Positions 35,101 through 42,531 of a stretch of 64,000 bases of DNA are shown here, in pieces. How positions within the stretch are numbered: position 1 is the stretch's first letter; each line of letters opens with the position of its first letter. The position numbers were made by a program, and so were the translations under genes. Under the pieces are notes generated by a model, which worked only from the letters and a program-made list of their open reading frames with translations, was not told the origin of the DNA and ran no database searches. Source of the stretch: JAWKMZ01 sp041391965 (GTDB lineage: Bacteria > Bacteroidota > Bacteroidia > Flavobacteriales > Flavobacteriaceae); the NCBI GenBank assembly GCA_041391965.1, contig JAWKMZ010000006.1, positions 41,813 to 105,812 on the forward strand, written 5' to 3'.

Positions 35101-37050
35101 AGAGCCTTAAGAACCGTAGATAGGCAAACCGCTCCATTACCATACGTTTCAACGCAAGCAGGTACTTGGGACACAAAATCGACTTGGACTAATGGTACAT
35201 TGCAAACTATCCCAGGAACAACATCAATTGTGGATGCAACAAAAACGGTTGATTGGAATATTGTAGAAACCAACCATAATATCAGTATGGATAATTCATC
35301 ATTACCATCTACAAATGCAGGAAACAGAAATGTTTTAGGCTTATTTGTAGATTCCAATAAACTAACCGTTGATGGTACTACAAATATTGCAACAGGTACT
35401 GGAACTGGATATGGATTAACCGTAACTCATTACTTAAACCTTGACGGAAATATAGATCTTAATGGTGAATCACAATTAATACAAACCATAGGAAGTGATT
35501 TAAATCCAACTTCGTCAGGTAAATTGGATAAAGACCAACAAGGTACGGCAGATACGTTTACGTACAACTATTGGGCTTCGCCAGTAGGAACGTCAAATAA
35601 TTCAACCAACAATAACACCTATACTTTGCCAACCATATTAAGAGATGGAACAAACCCTGCATCACCTGCAACCATTACCTTTGCAACCTCAGGTTATAAT
35701 GGTGCTGCCGGCCCTCCTTTAAAAATAGCAGATTATTGGATATGGAAATTCGCCAATCAAACAGACAACCAATATTCTGCATGGCAACATGTACGCAGTA
35801 CAGGAAGCATCAAACCTGGTGAAGGTTATACCATGAAAGGAACCGCTACAGGAACTGTTTCCGATTTCCAAAACTATGTGTTTACTGGGAAACCTAATAA
35901 TGGTGACATTGGTGACACCTCAAGTGTTAACGACCTTAATTTGGCCGCTGGAAACGATTATTTAGTAGGAAACCCTTATCCTTCTGCTTTAGATGCCAAC
36001 CAGTTTATTGATGATAATGGGACAACCATTGATGGTACCTTATATTTCTGGGAACATTGGGGAGGTGGCTCACACGTGCTAAAAGAATATGAAGGTGGTT
36101 ATGCTATGTACAATAAATCAGGACCGTTGGTTGCAGCTACTATCAATCCAGATTTAAACAATCCAGGGCCTGCTGTCACTACAGGTAGCAAAATACCAGG
36201 ACGTTATATTCCTGTTGGGCAAGGCTTTTTTGTGGTAGCTCAAGATGGTGGGAAAATTAAATTCAATAATGGTCAGCGTAAATATCAAAAAGAAAGTAGT
36301 GGTAACTCATTATTTATGAGAAACGCAACTGCCAATAACTACACCACAAATAGTGTTGATGATGTTGATAATAGAATGAAGTTTAGATTTGTATTTAACT
36401 CCGCTAAAAATTATCATAGACAGTTATTGTTGACCATAGATGAAAATACAACTACTGGATATGATTGGGCTTATGACGGAAAAGACAATGATGCTTTTGT
36501 AGAAGACATGTATTGGATGATTGATGGCGAAAAATATGTTATTCAAGGTCGAAACCCTATAGATGCCTCTAGCACAGTTCCATTAGGTTTACACACCGTC
36601 GTTACTGGTGAAAATACCATTAAAATTGAGGCTTTAGAAAATGTACCAGAATCCATTAACATCTATGTTCACGATATATTATTAAACACCTATCACGATT
36701 TAAGAGCAAGTGACTATACCTTTAACTTAGACGCTGGTACCTATTTAGACCGTTATGAAATTACATTTGCTAACTCAGACGATGCCTTAAGTACTGCAGA
36801 CCATGAGCTAAACAACGTACAAGTATATTATAAAAATGCCAATGAAAGTATTGTTTTAATAAATCCTGCCTTACAACAAATTAAAACGATTGAGTTATTT
36901 AATATGTTAGGTCAACGTATTCAACGCTTTGACACTATTGAAAATAGCAATCATTCTGAATACCAAGTTAGAAACTTAAGTACAGGAACTTACATTATTA
37001 AAATTTATACAGAAACTGGTAGTTTCTCTAAAAAGGTACTGGTTAAATAA
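32152..37050 (+). CDS. Giant secreted LamG protein with T9SS sorting domain (1632 aa)
   Basis: 1632 residues with a signal peptide (MKNFTCYFRYITLAIVLLFSLGLFSQ). Order: a beta domain with 'YDLYGDGWNGSGSNVTV' (about 30-135); a choice-of-anchor D type domain (about 140-262, 'FTIKNTGSTNLNLTG', 'SVTFSVRFNPLTAGTKTATV'); a region starting 'LKLWLKANDGLTYTTGQPV' and ending 'IQSYLAIKYGITLG' (about 275-545), typical of flavobacterial surface proteins; LamG about 762-930 ('GNIDEVRVWKTALTVDQL'); a 'TWDTKSTWTNG' region; 'VGNPYPSALDANQFID'; 'YIPVGQGFFVVAQ'; and a T9SS-like tail ending 'FSKKVLVK'. From LamG onward it is paralogous to the 2618-aa protein. It is predicted to be exposed on the cell surface and possibly glycan-binding. 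Confidence 0.85.
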   Translation: MKNFTCYFRYITLAIVLLFSLGLFSQTSKITVSVTWPNWSSENKVEIYTPANVLLGTITNGYTGCCNNSYSTTLDLGCVANGNNYYIKMYDLYGDGWNGSGSNVTVKSGGTTVLTNTGSWTNASGRKKYFNNTGGGCSGPEMDVFGNGLAIADNDTTPSASDDTDYGIIDTGTNLTHTFTIKNTGSTNLNLTGILQKVTISDILNFSVTVQPTSPIASGNSVTFSVRFNPLTAGTKTATVSIDNNDSNENPYNFDIKGTALTPLTEGPGGVTSDLKLWLKANDGLTYTTGQPVSTWTDQARGSNATAPAAGLEPTYYDTATKNVNFNPVVDFDNDYDTASEDYTYSDTNRTTLVGPSGFYTQDLFAVIIPDVNVTSSLSSMDVFCGDADESTDERDGTGIGFGKYSIRFDNEVLSYCVKTTPTSSSTPIASRGYGVGHTSTSANYNNVGIVNSKNNSTSSPTANILLYNANDIGNTEVGLPQFANVNNSRFFLGRSEAYKGSYDGRVCEVITYSAKKTDANLTQERNRIQSYLAIKYGITLGVNGTSQDYVNSDGTVIWDTNTGVPANDVFNYDIAGIGRDDASDLYQKQSRSVNNASDGTGRTQGVLTMGINSIYNTNKLNPNTLGNKQFLVWGNDGVNLNNPAVVVDVDMSTSISPAISGGTHVQFNGIARTWKVVENGGDIPSVQVAVLKSAIRTASPPDGRYLMFISDTPNFDPTADYRVMTEDVNELGEAIVKTNYDFDGTKYITFGWAPERRFVRSIYFNPANNNYIDMEDALDLNPTAFTVSAWVNRKSSSYNKSILSKRDAAYTQGYDLKINASGQVEMSWKNGGTQTITSTTVIPEDEWHQVAVIYSGGQSKLYIDGVLDKTATMSNPPNTSESFYIGAAAKNTPQAFFHGNIDEVRVWKTALTVDQLHYIMNQEIKNNSNFVGASYFISRGITPTKNEVASIPWSDLDGYYPMSTYTYTNTKDESGNGHQGALRALRTVDRQTAPLPYVSTQAGTWDTKSTWTNGTLQTIPGTTSIVDATKTVDWNIVETNHNISMDNSSLPSTNAGNRNVLGLFVDSNKLTVDGTTNIATGTGTGYGLTVTHYLNLDGNIDLNGESQLIQTIGSDLNPTSSGKLDKDQQGTADTFTYNYWASPVGTSNNSTNNNTYTLPTILRDGTNPASPATITFATSGYNGAAGPPLKIADYWIWKFANQTDNQYSAWQHVRSTGSIKPGEGYTMKGTATGTVSDFQNYVFTGKPNNGDIGDTSSVNDLNLAAGNDYLVGNPYPSALDANQFIDDNGTTIDGTLYFWEHWGGGSHVLKEYEGGYAMYNKSGPLVAATINPDLNNPGPAVTTGSKIPGRYIPVGQGFFVVAQDGGKIKFNNGQRKYQKESSGNSLFMRNATANNYTTNSVDDVDNRMKFRFVFNSAKNYHRQLLLTIDENTTTGYDWAYDGKDNDAFVEDMYWMIDGEKYVIQGRNPIDASSTVPLGLHTVVTGENTIKIEALENVPESINIYVHDILLNTYHDLRASDYTFNLDAGTYLDRYEITFANSDDALSTADHELNNVQVYYKNANESIVLINPALQQIKTIELFNMLGQRIQRFDTIENSNHSEYQVRNLSTGTYIIKIYTETGSFSKKVLVK

Positions 37051-37076
37051 AATCCCTTTTCGTATGTGCTCCAAAG

Positions 37077-37116
37077 AAAAAATCCCTATCCAATTAAGTT
37101 TGGATTGGGATTTTTT
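37077..37116. terminator. Bidirectional intrinsic terminator
   Basis: AAAAAATCCCTATCCAA pairs with TTGGATTGGGATTTTTT (one T-T mismatch, 6-nt loop) between the 1632-aa gene and convergent hisS. Confidence 0.85.
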
Positions 37117-37136
37117 GATTTTAAGAGCTCACTTCT

Positions 37137-38510
37137 CTATTCTTTTAACGCTTTTACCAAGTCTGACAAATTGAGTTGTTGCTGCTCACCAGACGTCATA
37201 TTTTTAAGTGTAAAGGTGTTCGATTGCAACTCAGCTTCACCAACCAAAACCACATAGGGAATGTTGCGTTTGTTGGCATAATTAAATTGCTTTATGGTTT
37301 TTTTATTATCAGGAAATAATTCAGCACTTACACCTTCTACTCTCAGTTGTTTGATGGCCTTCATACTTGCCATAGCCTCAGCTTCTCCAAAATTAATAAA
37401 CAAGGCTTTTACAGTATTGCAAATGGTTTTTGGAAATAAACCCAAAGCTTCGAGCACCAAATAAATACGATCCAAACCAAAACTAATCCCAACACCACTT
37501 ACATTAGGAAGTCCAAAAATTCCTGTGAGGTCATCATATCGTCCACCACCACCAATAGAACCCATTTCGACGTTTTTTGGTGCTGCTACTTCAAAAATAG
37601 CTCCTGTATAATAATTGAGGCCACGCGCCAAGGTGACATCTAATTGCAAGTTTGCTGTTTGCAGTTGTAATTCTGAAATGGCTCTGTTAATAAACTCTAA
37701 TTCGTCAATGCCCTTTTTACCTTCTTCTGAAGTTGATAAGATGGCTTTTAATTGGGCTATTTGCAATTCAAAAGTACCAGATAAACTAAATAATGGTTGC
37801 AATTTGTCAATACCAGATTGCAAAATCCCTTTGTTCAACATTTCTTCTTTCACCTTCTCCTCGCCTATTTTATCGAGTTTATCAAGTGCCACTGTAAAAT
37901 CTATCAATTTATCTTGAGCGCCAATTACTTCGGCAATTCCTGATAAAATTTTACGGTTATTGATCTTAATGGTAACGCCTTTTAATTTTAAAGCTGTAAA
38001 AACGGCATCATATAGTTGCACAAACTCTACTTCTTGCCACAATGATTGACTTCCTACCACATCCGCATCACATTGATAAAATTCTCTAAAGCGTCCTTTT
38101 TGAGGTCTGTCAGCTCTCCAAACCGGTTGTATTTGGTAGCGTTTAAAAGGAAATTCTATTTCGTTTTGGTGTTGTACAACGTATCTTGCAAAAGGGACTG
38201 TAAGATCATAACGAAGGGCTTTTTCAGATATAAATGGTGTTAGTGCACTTGCGTTTTTTTCAGCGTATATTGATGGGTTAACTTTAGACAAGTAATCTCC
38301 AGAATTCAAAATTTTAAAAATCAATCGGTCGCCTTCATCCCCATATTTTCCCATTAAGGTCTCAGAGTTTTCAAAACTTGGTGTTTCAATAGGCTGAAAC
38401 CCGAAGCGTTCAAACTGCTGACGTATTGTATTAAAAATATAGCTGCGTTTTGCAACTTCTTCTGGATTAAAATCTCTTGTACCTTTTGGAATGCTTGGTT
38501 TTTGTGCCAT
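37137..38510 (-). CDS. hisS: Histidine--tRNA ligase
   Basis: 457 residues. Class II synthetase motifs are visible: 'KGTRDFNPEEVAKRSYIFN' at the N-terminus, motif 2 'FKRYQIQPVWRADRPQKGRFREFYQCDAD' region, the HisA motif 'LARGLNYYTGAIFEV', motif 3 'MGSIGGGGRYDDL', and 'SGVGISFGLDRIYLVLE'. The C-terminal anticodon-binding domain begins near residue 360. It charges tRNA-His with histidine. A promoter candidate is at 38561-38568 on the same strand. It is the first gene of a conserved housekeeping block. Confidence 0.97.
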   Translation of the reverse strand: MAQKPSIPKGTRDFNPEEVAKRSYIFNTIRQQFERFGFQPIETPSFENSETLMGKYGDEGDRLIFKILNSGDYLSKVNPSIYAEKNASALTPFISEKALRYDLTVPFARYVVQHQNEIEFPFKRYQIQPVWRADRPQKGRFREFYQCDADVVGSQSLWQEVEFVQLYDAVFTALKLKGVTIKINNRKILSGIAEVIGAQDKLIDFTVALDKLDKIGEEKVKEEMLNKGILQSGIDKLQPLFSLSGTFELQIAQLKAILSTSEEGKKGIDELEFINRAISELQLQTANLQLDVTLARGLNYYTGAIFEVAAPKNVEMGSIGGGGRYDDLTGIFGLPNVSGVGISFGLDRIYLVLEALGLFPKTICNTVKALFINFGEAEAMASMKAIKQLRVEGVSAELFPDNKKTIKQFNYANKRNIPYVVLVGEAELQSNTFTLKNMTSGEQQQLNLSDLVKALKE

Positions 38511-38560
38511 ATTTATTTTCTGAAAAAGCAGAAATCTTGTTTAAATTTATACTTGTATGG

Positions 38561-38568
38561 CAAAAATA
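38561..38568 (-). promoter_or_regulatory. Predicted promoter (-7 TATTTTTG) of hisS
   Basis: The plus strand reads CAAAAATA, i.e. TATTTTTG on the minus strand, 51 bp upstream of the hisS ATG. Confidence 0.45.
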
Positions 38569-38673
38569 TCATAATTTTTAGAGTGAGTCCCAAGTTATTT
38601 CAATTTTATAGTAACTTTATTGGCATTTAATAGTCTTATAGTAAATCAATCTTAACAAGAACTCTACAACTTC

Positions 38674-39915
38674 ATGTTTTCATTAGTTAAAGAAAATATC
38701 CGAATTGCTCTCAATTCCATACGAACTCAATTATTGCGTACTATTTTAACGGTTTTAATCATTGCCATTGGTATAACCGCTTTGGTTGCTATTTTGAGTG
38801 CTGTAAAGAACTTAGAAAACACCATTTCGAGTGATTTTTCATCTATGGGAGCTAACACCTTTAACATACAGCGTTATGAATTTACAACACAGCGCCAAAG
38901 TGGTAAAGAGGTTCAAAAAGTAAATCCTGTTATTAGTTACAGAGATGTTAAGGCGTTTGAAGATGCTTATAAGTTTCCGTTTACCAAAGTGTCAGTTTCT
39001 TTTTACGGAACACAAAGTGCTGAAGTGAAATACGAAAATAAAAAAACCGATCCTGAAGTGTCTGTTTTGGGTGTAAATGAACATTATATTCAAAATTCAG
39101 GGTTAGACATAAGTGATGGTAGAGAACTCAATTATTTTGACATACAAAACAACAGTTCTGTGTGTGTCATTGGTAGCGACCTTGTAAAAGCACTTTTAGC
39201 TGATGTCAATCCAATTGGACAAACCATAAGCGTTAGAGGTGCAAAATTTAAGGTCATTGGCGTTTTAAAATCAAAAGGTGCAACCTTTGGAAATAATCAA
39301 GATTTGCGTGTTTTAATTCCTATACAAAAAGCAAGAACCTTGTTTACAAGTCCAAATATCAATTACAGTTTGAGCATCATGACTGATAAAAAAGATATGC
39401 TTGAAGGTGCTCAAGATGATGCTATTTTGACTTTTAGAAACATTAGAGGACTTAATCCTATTGAAGAAAACAATTTTGGAATAGAGCGAAGCGACGATTT
39501 GATTAATCGAATTGGTTCTATTACCAAATATCTTTATTATGCTGCATGGATTATTAGTATGGTGACTATTTTAGGCTCTTCTATTGCGCTTATGAATATT
39601 TTGTTTGTGTCTGTTACTGAACGTACACGCGAAATAGGTGTACGAAAAGCTCTTGGTGCCAAAAAGAAAGTCATAGCCTTTCAATTCTTTATGGAAGCCA
39701 TTATTATTGGTCAGTTAGGTGGTATTTTGGGTATTATTTTAGGTATTTTGGTAGGTTATGGCTTTTCGGCAATTGCCAAATTCCATTTTACCATTCCGTG
39801 GTTGGCTATGTTTAGTGCTTTTTTAACCGCTTTTATTGTGGCTATTGTGGCTGGATTAATACCAGCTATTAAAGCCGCTAAATTAGACCCTGTTGAGTCC
39901 TTGCGTTATGAATAA
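38674..39915 (+). CDS. ABC transporter permease (MacB/FtsX-like)
   Basis: 413 residues: an N-terminal cytoplasmic stretch and first membrane helix ('LLRTILTVLIIAIGITALVAIL'), a large periplasmic MacB-PCD domain (about 45-275), and three C-terminal helices around 'MNILFVSVTERTREIGVRKALGAKK' (the conserved FtsX/MacB coupling loop) and 'GLIPAIKAAKLDPVESLRYE'. Members work as mechanotransmission permeases for lipoproteins, peptides or drugs together with an ATPase and often a membrane fusion protein. Neither partner is adjacent, so the ATPase must be encoded elsewhere. TTATAGTAA is repeated 30 bp apart upstream (38606, 38636). Confidence 0.88.
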   Translation: MFSLVKENIRIALNSIRTQLLRTILTVLIIAIGITALVAILSAVKNLENTISSDFSSMGANTFNIQRYEFTTQRQSGKEVQKVNPVISYRDVKAFEDAYKFPFTKVSVSFYGTQSAEVKYENKKTDPEVSVLGVNEHYIQNSGLDISDGRELNYFDIQNNSSVCVIGSDLVKALLADVNPIGQTISVRGAKFKVIGVLKSKGATFGNNQDLRVLIPIQKARTLFTSPNINYSLSIMTDKKDMLEGAQDDAILTFRNIRGLNPIEENNFGIERSDDLINRIGSITKYLYYAAWIISMVTILGSSIALMNILFVSVTERTREIGVRKALGAKKKVIAFQFFMEAIIIGQLGGILGIILGILVGYGFSAIAKFHFTIPWLAMFSAFLTAFIVAIVAGLIPAIKAAKLDPVESLRYE

Positions 39916-39942
39916 CGATTGCTGAAGTTGAAATTTTGAGCT

Positions 39943-40419
39943 TTATTTTTTCATTACTAACTTTTCAAAATATCTGTATAATTCACCTTTTGTTATGATA
40001 GCACCTTGTTGAATGAGTTTAAATATGTCCATCGCTTTATCATCTGAATAAGCTTTGTTAGCGGTTAAAAACTCAACATTATCTGACAATAGGTTGTCTC
40101 TAAACCAATTAAATCCCTCAGAGGTTGTTAAATCAACCGTATCAATAGTTAATTTAATGGCAATGAGTTGTATGTTATCTGCTTTGGTATGAAACAAGTG
40201 CATTTGCTGTGGCGAAATATGCTCTAAATAAGAAACCTTGCCAAGTACACCTTCCCAAACCAAATCGCTAAACACATCCAATTCTTGCTCTGCCACTTGT
40301 GGTTGGTTGGTTTTTATGTCCTTCCACTCGTCAGCTGTAATGGATTGTGTTGCCAAAAAATTGATAAACTCTTGGTGTAACTCTTCAAACTGCTCTTTTG
40401 TAAGTCTTGTGTATTTCAT
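39943..40419 (-). CDS. DUF6495-like family protein
   Basis: 158 residues from the ATG at 40419. The longer frame (to 40467) runs through a REP palindrome at 40439-40458, so the internal start 'MKYTRLTKEQFEELHQEFI' is preferred. It is soluble and acidic with Trp and Glu-rich helices ('ITADEWKDIKTNQPQVAEQEL', 'FSDLVWEGVL'). I recall this family as DUF6495 and as a flavobacterial neighbour of hisS and rplI, but the number is from memory. The function is unknown. Confidence 0.7.
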   Translation of the reverse strand: MKYTRLTKEQFEELHQEFINFLATQSITADEWKDIKTNQPQVAEQELDVFSDLVWEGVLGKVSYLEHISPQQMHLFHTKADNIQLIAIKLTIDTVDLTTSEGFNWFRDNLLSDNVEFLTANKAYSDDKAMDIFKLIQQGAIITKGELYRYFEKLVMKK

Positions 40420-40438
40420 TGAAAATTTTCCTTTATTT

Positions 40439-40458
40439 ATTTCCGCGAAGGCGGAAAT
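40439..40458. repeat. Palindromic REP-like element ATTTCCGC..GCGGAAAT
   Basis: A perfect 8-bp stem (ATTTCCGC / GCGGAAAT) with a GAAG tetraloop. The TTCCGCgaagGCGGAA pattern is a dispersed palindrome in many bacteria, including marine flavobacteria. Confidence 0.6.
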
Positions 40459-40488
40459 CTCATTCATGTCAACTTAAATTTGACTCAT

Positions 40489-40519
40489 AAAAAAGCCCCA
40501 AACAAGTTGAGGCTTTTAT
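40489..40519 (-). terminator. Intrinsic terminator of the rpsF-rpsR-rplI operon
   Basis: On the minus strand TAAAAGCCTCAAC pairs with a GGGGCTTTT arm (one mismatch), followed by a T tract (plus-strand A run at 40489-40494), 18 bp after the rplI stop. Confidence 0.65.
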
Positions 40520-40536
40520 AAATTCTGTACTAAAAA

Positions 40537-40986
40537 TTATGCTTCAGCAATGACCTCAAAAGGCAAATCGACTGTTACACTTCTGTGTAAACGAATTACA
40601 GCATTGTATTTTCCTGTACGTTTTACAGTACCACCAATGACATTGATGTATTTTTTTTCGATTGTGTGTCCTTCTTTTTGTAAAGCGTCGGCTAAATCGA
40701 TATTGTTTACTGAACCAAATAATTTATCACCTGATCCTACTTTAGAAGCAATTTTAATTTCTAAAGCTTGTAAAGCTTCAGCTGTTTTATTAGCTTCATC
40801 AACAATCTTTTTCTCTTTATAAGCACGTTGCTTTAAGGTTTCAGCCAATACTTTTTTAGCTGAAACAGTAGCCATTACTGCTAATTTTTGAGGAATTAAG
40901 AAATTTCTACCATAACCGTTCTTAACTGTTACAATATCGTCTTTAAATCCTAAATTTTCAACGTCTTGTTTTAATATAAGTTCCAT
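40537..40986 (-). CDS. rplI: 50S ribosomal protein L9
   Basis: 149 residues, the normal L9 length: the N-domain 'MELILKQDVENLGFKDDIVTVKNGYGRNFLIPQKLA' pattern, the long connecting helix, and the C-domain ending 'SVTVDLPFEVIAEA'. It binds 23S rRNA near the L1 stalk. It is the last gene of the S6-S18-L9 operon, with a terminator downstream. Confidence 0.98.
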   Translation of the reverse strand: MELILKQDVENLGFKDDIVTVKNGYGRNFLIPQKLAVMATVSAKKVLAETLKQRAYKEKKIVDEANKTAEALQALEIKIASKVGSGDKLFGSVNNIDLADALQKEGHTIEKKYINVIGGTVKRTGKYNAVIRLHRSVTVDLPFEVIAEA

Positions 40987-40999
40987 AGTTATGCTTTTA

Positions 41000-41296
41000 T
41001 TATTTTAATAAATCGGCTACATAAGGCATCAACGCAAGGTGACGCGCTCTTTTTACTGCAACAGATACTTTTCTTTGATATTTTAATGAGGTTCCTGTTA
41101 AACGTCTTGGTAATAATTTACCTTGCTCGTTTACAAAACTCAATAAGAAATCGGCATCTTTATAATCAATATACTTGATACCAGACTTTTTAAAACGACA
41201 GTATTTTTTCGTTTTGCTTGTGTCAATATTAAGAGGTGTCAGATATCTGATTTCACCATCTTTTTTTCCTTTGGCTTGTTGTTCTATTGATGACAT
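41000..41296 (-). CDS. rpsR: 30S ribosomal protein S18
   Basis: 98 residues. The conserved S18 core is present: 'KKYCRFKKSGIKYIDYKDADFLLSFVNEQGKLLPRRLTG' region, then 'LKYQRKVSVAVKRARHLALMPYV'. It forms a heterodimer with S6 on the platform of the 30S subunit. It lies 2 bp after rpsF and 13 bp before rplI; no ssb gene lies between, as is usual for Bacteroidetes. Confidence 0.98.
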   Translation of the reverse strand: MSSIEQQAKGKKDGEIRYLTPLNIDTSKTKKYCRFKKSGIKYIDYKDADFLLSFVNEQGKLLPRRLTGTSLKYQRKVSVAVKRARHLALMPYVADLLK

Positions 41297-41298
41297 AA

Positions 41299-41637
41299 TT
41301 ACGCTTTTTGTTTGTTTCTAGTTCTTCTTTTTTCAGCCCAAGCAATTGCATGTTTGTCTAACTTTACAGTTAAATAACGCATAAAACGCTCGTCACGTCT
41401 AAATTCAACTTCTAATGGATTGATAACGTCTCCATCAACAGTAAATTCAAATAAGTGGTAAAACCCACTTTTTTTGTTTTGGATTGGGTAAGCCAATTTT
41501 TTTAAGCCCCAATCTTCTTTGGCTATCATCTTCGCTCCTCTAGAAACAAGAAAATCTTCAAATTTCTCTACTGTTTCCTTTATCTGAGTTTCAGATAAAA
41601 CGGGATTTAAGATGAAAACAGTTTCATAATGATTCAT
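41299..41637 (-). CDS. rpsF: 30S ribosomal protein S6
   Basis: 112 residues: 'MNHYETVFILNPVLSETQIKETVEKF', 'EDWGLKKLAYPIQNKKSGFYHLFEF' and 'ERFMRYLTVKLDKHAIAW' blocks define S6. It is the first gene of the operon, 34 bp after a predicted -7 box. No S6:S18-type CCG leader motif is visible in the short leader. Confidence 0.98.
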   Translation of the reverse strand: MNHYETVFILNPVLSETQIKETVEKFEDFLVSRGAKMIAKEDWGLKKLAYPIQNKKSGFYHLFEFTVDGDVINPLEVEFRRDERFMRYLTVKLDKHAIAWAEKRRTRNKQKA

Positions 41638-41670
41638 ATAAAATATGTTTTAATAATTAAAAATGGCTGC

Positions 41671-41701
41671 AAAAATAATCATTATTTATTGTTTTGGCAA
41701 C
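41671..41701 (-). promoter_or_regulatory. Predicted promoter of rpsF operon (TTG-N20-TATTTTTG)
   Basis: The plus strand has CAAAAATA (41671-41678) and CAA (41699-41701), i.e. TTG, 20-bp spacer and TATTTTTG on the minus strand, 34 bp before the rpsF ATG. Confidence 0.6.
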
Positions 41702-41835
41702 ATATTTGTTTGTAAATTTAATCGATATTTTAGACTACAAAAAAATGTTAAAAAAAACAGTTTACCGATGTTTTTTGGTTTTTATCCGAATTTTTTGTAC
41801 TATTGTCGATACTTAACCTCAAATAGAATAATGTT

Positions 41836-42531
41836 ATGACTTTAAACTGTGTAGTAGTTGACGATTCTGCAATACAACGCTTGTCTATCGTAAAGTTAAT
41901 TGAAAATCACTCTTCACTTAACCTTATTGCAGAGTACAGTAGTGCTTTAGAAACCAAAAATGGTTTAAATACCCATAAAGTAGATCTTATCTTTTTGGAT
42001 ATTGAAATGCCTGTTTTAAATGGTTTTGAACTATTGGACGTACTCAACAACAAACCCCAAATTATTTTTGTTACTGGTAAAACGGAATACGCATTTAAAG
42101 CCTTTAACTATGATGCTACAGATTATTTACAAAAACCAATCACTAGAGAACGGTTTAATACTGCTGTAGAAAAAGCCTTAGAACAGCATAAATTAAAACT
42201 CGATTTTAATGAAACTGATGGCGAACACATCTTTGTTAAAAGCAATCTTAAAAAACGTAAAGTTTACATTAAAGACATTAAATGGATTGAAGCCCTTGGT
42301 GACTATGTAAAATTGGTAACAGAAGAAAACAGCTTAGTAGTGCTATCTACAATGAAAGCTTTTGAAAATGAACTCCCTGAAGGGAAGTTCTTGAGAATCC
42401 ATAAATCGTACATTGTCAATCTTGACAAAGTTGACCGATTTAATAGTAAAAATGTTGAAGTAGGTGCTTACGAAATTCCGTTGAGCCGAAACAAAAAATC
42501 AGATTTAGTAGAGGCTTTAAATAACATTTAA
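41836..42531 (+). CDS. LytTR family response regulator
   Basis: 231 residues. N-terminal receiver domain: acidic pair D9-D10 ('CVVVDDSAI'), phosphoacceptor D55 in 'LIFLDIEMPVLNGFELL', switch Thr in 'IIFVTGKTEYAF', and Lys in 'DYLQKPI'. The C-terminal LytTR DNA-binding domain runs from about residue 130 ('IFVKSNLKKRKVYIKDIKWIEA', 'GDYVKLV', 'FLRIHKSYIVNLDKVD'). No histidine kinase is adjacent, so the partner (typically a LytS/7TMR-type kinase) is elsewhere. Its stop codon overlaps the convergent priA stop (shared TTAA), with no terminator visible between. Confidence 0.93.
   Translation: MTLNCVVVDDSAIQRLSIVKLIENHSSLNLIAEYSSALETKNGLNTHKVDLIFLDIEMPVLNGFELLDVLNNKPQIIFVTGKTEYAFKAFNYDATDYLQKPITRERFNTAVEKALEQHKLKLDFNETDGEHIFVKSNLKKRKVYIKDIKWIEALGDYVKLVTEENSLVVLSTMKAFENELPEGKFLRIHKSYIVNLDKVDRFNSKNVEVGAYEIPLSRNKKSDLVEALNNI

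Noticed and set aside
38606..38644. TTATAGTAA direct repeats before the ABC permease gene
   Set aside because: Only 9 bp and very AT-rich; expected by chance often enough that no site is claimed, beyond the note in the gene entry.
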